DNA of 64,000 nt, taken from assembly GCF_019320115.1 (NCBI RefSeq), contig NC_089587.1:109119146-109183145 (forward strand), read 5' to 3'. Every line of letters begins with the position of its first letter. The stretch's first letter is position 1. Positions 58,426-64,000 of this stretch are shown piece by piece. The notes beneath the pieces were generated by a model. It was not told the origin of the DNA. It ran no database searches and was given only the letters and a program-made list of their open reading frames with translations. This DNA comes from Miscanthus floridulus. Taxonomy: Eukaryota; Streptophyta; Magnoliopsida; Poales; Poaceae. The position numbers were made by a program, and so were the translations under genes.

Positions 58426-58621
58426 CAAGACCACCTACATTTCTTTTTAGAAATACAAGTGGGCACACTTCCCAGGACGGAAATCTTTTTCTTTTTTCTT
58501 AAGAGCACCATACATTCTTCGGCCAACCTATTTCTCCGGTGACGACGGTGGTCAGAGATGTCAAGGACTCGAGCCTTACTTGTTGAAGAAGGTTAAAATG
58601 GCGTGTCGCAGCATAATACAT

Positions 58622-58638
58622 GGTGCTCGGGGACTAGC
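58622..58638 (+). promoter_or_regulatory. E3 polypurine tract
   Basis: ggtgctcggggactagc lies directly before the 3' LTR start TGTGGGGGTATT. Confidence 0.65.
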
Positions 58639-59110
58639 TGTGGGGGTATTAACCCCTATACCCTTACGGCTAGGCTTGGGCCAGCCCGGATTAGTGGGTT
58701 CGGTCCACCAAAAGACGACGCGCGGCCCGACCAACCTGTTCGGAGTCCCGTGTAAGGAGTGAAGACAGATTTGGCGATCAAGCAAGGTCCTGGTCGGTTA
58801 GAATAGGAATCCTTATTTGGCCACATATGGCAATTGTAACTAGATAGGATTAGTTTCCAGATCTGTAACCCTGCCCCTCGGACTATATAAGGTGGGCAGG
58901 GGACCCCTCTAAAAAACATCTCTCATTGACATACAGCAATACAAATCAGACGCAGGACGTAGGTATTACGCCTTCTTGGCGGCCGAACCTGGATAAAACC
59001 TCGTGTCCATCTTGCGTCACCGTCTTGTTTGTGGCTTGCGCATCTGTCTACCGACAATCTACTACCTTGGGCATACCCCTAGGTAGACTACCGACCATAT
59101 TTCATCGATA
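58639..59110 (+). repeat. E3 3' LTR
   Basis: It is 472 bp, the same length as the 5' LTR, and ends TTTCATCGATA before TSD CATAA (59111-59115). Confidence 0.92.
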
Positions 59111-59115
59111 CATAA

Positions 59116-59683
59116 TAGTAGAGCCATCTTAGTATCTCTTTCTAAGCTCTCAATTCGACCTCAATCTTTATCCATGTCTCTGGATTCATCAACCGGTTAT
59201 CCTTAATCCTAGTCTTGTCTCTTTCAGGTTCAATCAATGTGCGAGGATCGTGTATAGGTCATCATCGCCAACTTTGATAGATGGAAACATAATCAGGTAG
59301 ACACCCCATTACTATAAGCCCTATTTTGGATATGAACTATTTGTCTCATTATGAGTTGTGCATTGCATCAAAACCCTATTTTGTAACTCAACTAAAAATT
59401 GTTTCACCCTTTAGAATCTCACACTAAGCTAGAGCCCTTTATTACTATCATCTGGGTCAGAAATTCGTTAATGCTATGCTTAGTTGTTAGCCACAGTAAA
59501 AGATGAGTTTGAGAAGGGAACTCACTCTCGCCTGTGTAGGATATTATACTAGGATAATTAACTACTAAAACTTGCAAGGGTGACAACGTACCTAGCTCTC
59601 TAACCAGGACTAAGGACACACTCCAATTCGATAACTTTCCTTGGTGGTCAGTTTGATCTTTTCACTCAAGCGAGGGGTAGGTC
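59116..59683. other. Ancestral sequence right of E3
   Basis: It continues the sliver cut by the insertions (left part at 41275-41281). It is AT-rich with no gene recognised. Confidence 0.45.
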
Positions 59684-60756
59684 TGATGTGACCACCCCAG
59701 CGTCGGGGACCTCTCCGACCACCTCGGCGATCTCTCCGACCACCTCAGTGACCTCTCCGACCACCTGGGCGATCTCTCCGACCACCTCGATGATCTCTCC
59801 GACCACCTCAGCGAGCTCTCAGACCACCTCAGTGACCTCTCCGACCACTTCACCAACCTCGGTGACCTCTTCGACCACCTCACCAGCTGATACACCACTC
59901 CAAGTCCCTACTAGACCAATCACCCATAGCCGTGCCTGAAAGATACAGCAAGAGGTGCATGCGCTACTTTGTGAATTTCAATTAAACATTGATGGTAATT
60001 TCGAGCTACCTAAGTCGTGCATGTTGCTATTACTCAGGTTCTCCAAGGAGGAAGACAAGGATACATCAAGGATGGAACAGAAAGAAGAGCTACGTTCGAG
60101 TCAACCTAGCATGACAGAACCATCCAGATGAAACAGTCATATCTTTTGTCTCCCAAAAGCTATGAAGGAATGAGTTATGACCAAAATATTGAAGACTACA
60201 TAGAAGCCCAGAAGACGCACGGGAACTGAAGATCTCCTCATAAAAGCTCTAGCCAGTTGACCTTCCACCTTCCAACATGGTTTCTTCAGTTCACATCTAT
60301 CTTAGAAACTTCTTATAGTATAAATACCACCACTAGGCTACTAGAAAAGCACTTTTTGATGATTGATAATTCCAGTGATATTGCAGCCGAGCTGCCGCGT
60401 GCTTACTCAAACCCTTATTCTTCCTTGTTCTTCCTAGACTTGTGAAGAGATTCCTCTAGAATCCACTATTTCGTGCTTTGCGGGTTCTAGTACGGCTGCC
60501 CCGCCTTGTGTGGATTAGCTCTGGTTATGGTTCTGCGGTCGTTCGAAGATTGAGTCGAAGTCTTCGTGGTCTCAGTGTCTCTCTCCCCGTCGCCTGGTCG
60601 CATCCAACCTTGGCTAGGTATAAAGCTAGTTACTCCGCTGTTCTTCAGCAAGTTACCCTTTTATTTCCCACTGCTTTGTTGCAAGTTATTTTGATCATGA
60701 CCTACTGACGTGAAGATCGGGCCAACTCCCGTACTGAAATAGTTTAGTACCTATCA
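59684..60756 (+). repeat. E5 5' LTR (left edge uncertain), carrying a copy of the pol C-terminus
   Basis: The right end CTATCA (60751-60756) is two bases before the PBS. A TATA box tataaata is at 60318-60325. The left part encodes text typical of the end of a gypsy polyprotein (PTRPITHSRA, then QQEVHALLCEFQLNIDGNFE, LPKSC), ending near 60130. This means pol runs into the 3' LTR in this family, or an older element's pol tail lies upstream. The left edge is therefore approximate. Confidence 0.5.
59706..59880 (+). repeat. 21-bp tandem repeat encoding a 7-residue unit
   Basis: About eight copies of 'ctctccgaccacctc(a/g)g(c/t)gac' encode (S)PTTS(A/V)(I/T). The period is 21 bases with a few substitutions. 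It precedes the pol-tail text. Confidence 0.85.
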
Positions 60757-60758
60757 TC

Positions 60759-60770
60759 TGGTATCAGAGC
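60759..60770 (+). promoter_or_regulatory. E5 primer-binding site (initiator tRNA-Met type)
   Basis: tggtatcagagc follows the LTR end by two bases. This is the canonical initiator-Met complement. Confidence 0.88.
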
Positions 60771-61388
60771 TTCGAATTGACATGGTAGGTCTTGCCATCA
60801 TCCACATCGTTATCCTTGTTTAATCTACTTCATATATTTATGTTTCTTTCATATCCTATAGTCCAAAGCCACACAAAAAATACCTATAACCATTTCGCGG
60901 TACTGTTACGTGTGTTTTGTGTTCATCGAATTGCTAGTCACCACCGTTTATATATATTGAGTTGTTTTGTTCATTACCGCTGTCAGTGTTATAAAAAAAA
61001 GAAATATATATATATATAGATAAAAAAAAGGAAGAAGAGAAAAGAATTTGAAGGATCTGTGTTGCGGTGTACTGCTGAAAATTTCAGTTTACATATTTTT
61101 GAGTTGGTGGTAATCTTGTTAGCAGCAACATCGTATCTTTGAGCACATCAGACCACGCGGTTGGCAGTACCGTAGCCCTCCTTGTTAGCCACCTATAGCT
61201 CCACCAAAAACCTGAACCGGGACATTCGTTTCGTAATTCTTACGACCTCTCTACCACCTCCGTTAAAGCTGCCACACCAGCACCGTCACGGTCTTTGAGA
61301 TCAGGAAAGAACTTGGGTAAGTAAGAGGTGAGATTGTGTGTTTCCACAAATTTACATATTCCACTTTTTTTCTTGCAACTGGTCTAAC
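60771..61388 (+). other. E5 5' leader
   Basis: AT-rich leader with an (AT)n run at about 61001-61018. No gene was recognised. Confidence 0.55.
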
Positions 61389-62820
61389 ATGGTAGGATCC
61401 AATTCGAGTGTTCATGGTGGGAACCACGGAGATGAAGAACCCCCTGTCACATGGGCTGAGGTGCGCCACATGGCAAACTCACTGGTGGAGGCGATGGAGA
61501 GGATGCTTGACGCTCGTCTTCCCACGGAGGGAGGCCAAGGGACACATCATCGTCATGAAGAAAATCACTAGGAGGAGTCTGGTGATGAGAATTCTGGTTT
61601 TGGCCATGGATTTGATCGCTTCGGCGATGGCCATGGAGGACATGGTGGTGGTCGCCGTGTACGATTTGAAGATGAAGATGAGGTTCATGATGAGTATGAG
61701 GCGGGATTTGATGATAATGAAAATCCTTTTGGTCACCATGGGCGTTTTGGACAGCCACATGAACATCGTCGTGGTGCTAGTCATGATGGGGAAAATCATT
61801 GTGGTCGTCGCAATAGAGATGATTCGGATAGGATTGCTCGTGTAAAGTTGAGTGTTCCAAAATTTTCAGGGAAAGAAAATGCTGATGCTTATCTTGAATG
61901 GGAGGAGCAATGTGATCAGATTTTTAGAGTGCATAATCTTTCTGATCAGAGGCATGCCAACCTTGCTTCTATTGAGTTTTCAGGTTATGTTCTCACATGG
62001 TGGAACCAAGTTCAAGAAAATCAACGTGTGTTGGGACGTGATCATATCAACACATGGGATGAGATGAAGAGAGTGATGAGAAGACGCTTTGTGCCATCAA
62101 GCTATCAGCGTGACCTCCGCAATAGGTTCCAAACATTGGGACAAGGATCAAAATATGTTGATGACTACTTCAAGGAGATGGAGTTACTCTTGGTGAGATC
62201 TAGAATTAGAGAAGATGAAGAGTAAAAAATGGCAAGATTTTTGAATGGTCTCAATGAAGAAATTTCAGGTTTTGTTGAGATGTTTCCATATCATAATTTG
62301 CAAGACCTTGTTGATCAAGCTATGCGCACCGAGAGAAAAATTCAGCAAGAGGGACGAAGAAGGTCTTATGGGAGCCAATCAATTTCAGCTCCATGGTGTC
62401 GGCAGCAGTCTGGTACCTTTATTGGTGGGGGAAGATCACAAGGAGTTGCTACTCGGCCTTCTCCATCCATTGGTGCTGCAAAGACCACGGTTTCTATTGC
62501 TTCTTCACCTGCAATTCAGCAAGACCAGCGACGTCCTGCTGCAAGCATAGCAACCCCTTCTGTTGCATCAGCTGCTTCTTCTTCTTCCCATACCCAAGGC
62601 ATTATTTGTCACAAGTGCCAAGGTCGAGGACATATTGCTGCTCAATGTCCTAGTCGAAGGACCATGATTATAAATGAGCAAGGTGAATGGGAGTCTGAAA
62701 GCAAACCTAAGGAAGAAGCTCAACTATATGATGAAGAAATTATGCAAGATAAAGGTGATGAAATTCAACCTGATGATGGAGACAACAATTGCTTCATTTC
62801 TCGCCGAGTGCTTAGTGTTA
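61389..62820 (+). pseudogene. E5 gag
   Basis: ATG 61389 opens MVGSNSSVHGGNHGDEEPPV. One frame continues to 63791, broken by stops at 61569-61571, 62223-62225, 62967-62969 and 63339-63341. The N-terminal region is rich in His, Gly and Asp. The gag core is VPKFSGKENADAYLEWEEQC, then YVLTWWNQVQENQ, RRRFVPSSYQRDLRNRFQTL and MARFLNGLNEEISGF. The CCHC zinc knuckle CHKCQGRGHIAAQC is at about 62605-62650. The plan matches E4 gag closely, so E5-like elements may be the autonomous relatives of E4. Confidence 0.83.
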
Positions 62821-63360
62821 CTGCTGTCCAAGAAGAGAATAATCAGCGGCACAATCTTTTTCACACCCGGGGCATGATCAAGGACAAGTTGTGTCAAATC
62901 ATTGTTGACAATGGCAGCTGTAATAATATTGCAAGTCGAGAATTAGTTGAAAGATTGGGACTAAAATAGCGGCGCCACCCTTCTCCATACAAGATGCAAT
63001 GGTTAAATGTTTGTGGTGCGCTGCGTGTAACAAATATTGTGACCGTTCCCTTCTCCATTGGGCGGTACAATGATCATGTGGAGTGTGATATGGTTCCAAT
63101 GGAAGCATGCCAATTGCTGTTAGGAAGACCTTGGTTGTATGACCGAGATGCTCAGATTTGCGGTCGCGCCAACAAGATTGTTCTCATGTACAAAGGAGAG
63201 CACATCACTTTGCTTCCCTTGTCACCGGAGGAGATTGTGAGAGATGATCTGAAAAGAAAACAGCGAGAGAGCGAGAACCACCTACGAGTGACCCACAAAA
63301 ATAGTGAGGGAGAGATTCCAAAGCCAAATAAAACCCCATAGCCTCAAAGAACCAAAACAT
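62821..63360 (+). pseudogene. E5 aspartic protease
   Basis: RQHNLFHTR-type lead-in (NQRHNLFHTRGMIKDKLCQI) and the active-site region IIVDNGSCNNIASRELVERL are followed by a TAG (62967-62969) and then PYKMQWLNVCG, DMVPMEACQLLLGRPW and HITLLPLSPEEI. The catalytic triplet reads Asp-Asn-Gly; E4 has the usual Asp-Ser-Gly. This substitution and the stop suggest a dead protease, though non-canonical triplets occur in plant elements. Confidence 0.78.
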
Positions 63361-63380
63361 CGGGAAAAGAGGGTTTAGTT

Positions 63381-64000
63381 ATGATGGCTAGGAAAGGGGA
63401 TCTAAAAGAATTGAGTGAACCCAATGCCATGTTCTTCGTACTCCTATACAAGGACACTCTTCTTTCTACTAACAACTTGCCCTGTACCCTGCCAAGTGTT
63501 GTCTTTGATGTATTACAGGAATATGAGGATGTCTTTCCAGATGAAGTGCCACTAGGACTACCACCTAAGAGAGGAATCGAACATCAAATTGATCTTGTGA
63601 CCGGTGCTTCACTCCCAAGCCGTGCTGCTTACCACGCCAACCCGGAAGAAACCAAGGAGATTCAGCGACAAGTGGAAGAATTGATGAGAAAAGGGTACGT
63701 AAAAGAAAGTCTGTCACCTTGTGCTGTTCCTGTCCTTTTAGTGCCTAAGAAAGATGGGTCTTGGCGGATGTGTTGGATTGCCGAGCAATAAATAACATTA
63801 CCATAAGGTATAGACATCCCATCCCTCGGCTGGATGATATGCTTGATGAACTTAGTGGTGCTATCATATTCACCAAAATTGATTTAAGAAGTGGATACCA
63901 CCAGATTCGTATGATAGAAGGAGATGAATGGAAAACAGCTTTTAAAACAAAATTTGGGTTGTATGAATGGTTGGTAATGCCTTTTGGGTTAACTAATGCA
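63381..64000 (+). pseudogene. E5 reverse transcriptase, N-terminal part, truncated by the window
   Basis: VVFDVLQEYEDVFPDEVPLG, GIEHQIDLVTGASLPSRAAY, ELMRKGYVKESLSPCAVPVL and [10 protein letters not shown] run in the gag frame. At about 63770 one frame change occurs. The text then continues in another frame ([42 protein letters not shown]) to the window end. The catalytic YxDD box lies beyond 64000. Confidence 0.85.

Larger units (their letters stand above)
41282..59110 (+). mobile_element. E3: Tat-like Ty3/gypsy retrotransposon, interrupted by E4
   Basis: LTRs of 472 bp lie at 41282-41753 and 58639-59110, with a perfect TSD CATAA at 41277-41281 and 59111-59115. Internally it has a PBS, gag, protease, RT, RNase H, additional RNase H, integrase, an antisense multi-exon gene, a tandem duplication and a polypurine tract. 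E4 with its own TSD sits between RNase H and the additional RNase H. The two LTRs differ at roughly 20-25 positions by hand count, about 5 percent, mostly transitions. Confidence 0.93.
59684..64000 (+). mobile_element. E5: chromovirus-like Ty3/gypsy element, 5' LTR through reverse transcriptase, cut by the window end
   Basis: The order is LTR-like sequence ending about 60756, initiator-Met PBS, leader, gag, protease and reverse transcriptase. Gag is similar to that of E4. The left border is uncertain: TGATGTGACC at 59684 is a candidate start matching the LTR end ACCTATCA in TG...CA only. No partner LTR is in the window. Similarity of the RT connection (EHQIDLVTGA) and the PBS suggest a chromovirus such as Reina-type; this is inference. 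Confidence 0.7.

Noticed and set aside
50661..60770. tRNA genes suggested by tggtatcagagc motifs
   Set aside because: These are primer-binding sites complementary to tRNA 3' ends, directly next to LTR ends; no cloverleaf surrounds them.
61408..61845. Met/Val-rich 145-codon frame over E5 gag
   Set aside because: Out-of-frame shadow. The true gag frame from 61389 continues with normal gag motifs after one stop.
1..64000. CRISPR-like arrays
   Set aside because: The tandem repeats present (21, 34, 39 and 353 bp) are contiguous without unique spacers, and this is plant DNA.

Overview
This window is plant nuclear DNA, most likely from a panicoid grass of the sorghum/sugarcane/Miscanthus type. The evidence is GC-rich exons with GT-AG introns, grass-style Tourist and Stowaway MITEs, an Au-SINE-like piece, and deep nesting of Tat-like Ty3/gypsy LTR retrotransposons with short polypurine tracts of the form gctcggggact. 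No bacterial, organellar or viral features were seen. The species call is inference; I cannot run a search.

Layout. 1-1786 is the 3' end of a Tat-like retrotransposon (called E0). 1787-9240 is the only gene-bearing part: a decayed RBR ubiquitin ligase (2005-2828, minus), a patch of fragments from about five unrelated genes (BAHD acyltransferase, G-type lectin kinase, ABCC transporter in two pieces, BCS1-like AAA-ATPase, CAF1-like deadenylase; 3150-5720), a Tourist MITE (6454-6695), and one apparently intact two-exon RBR gene (7053-9007, minus). 9480-10600 is a Ty1/copia pol remnant with a MITE inside, followed by its AT-rich 3' flank.

From 12506 onward the DNA is almost entirely nested LTR elements whose borders I fixed from target-site duplications (TSDs). 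E2 (12506-34734, minus, TSD GAGCA) has lost gag-pol and is itself split by E1 (13951-28999, plus). Next come a solo LTR (34789-37114, TSD CCTAT), a second solo LTR (37129-41269, TSD ATAGT), and E3 (41282-59110, plus, TSD CATAA), whose pol is interrupted by the small gag-only element E4 (46633-51481, minus, TSD CGTAC). These insertions other than E1 and E4 fall within about 70 bp of ancestral sequence. A chromovirus-like element E5 (about 59.68 kb to the window end, plus) runs off the right edge.

How the parts relate. E1, E2 and E3 share a plan: a gag-pol frame on one strand and, in the 3' half, a multi-exon gene on the opposite strand (plant gypsy-type 'Transposase_28'-like N-terminus followed by low-complexity and coiled-coil exons), with TATA boxes upstream in E1 and E3. 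All retrotransposon frames are broken. In E1 and E3 most breaks are single stop codons explainable as C-to-T or G-to-A changes, as expected for long-methylated DNA. E1 also carries a captured piece of a ribosomal protein uL2 (RPL8) gene. The only gene I would expect to make a full cellular protein is the RBR ligase at 7053-9007.
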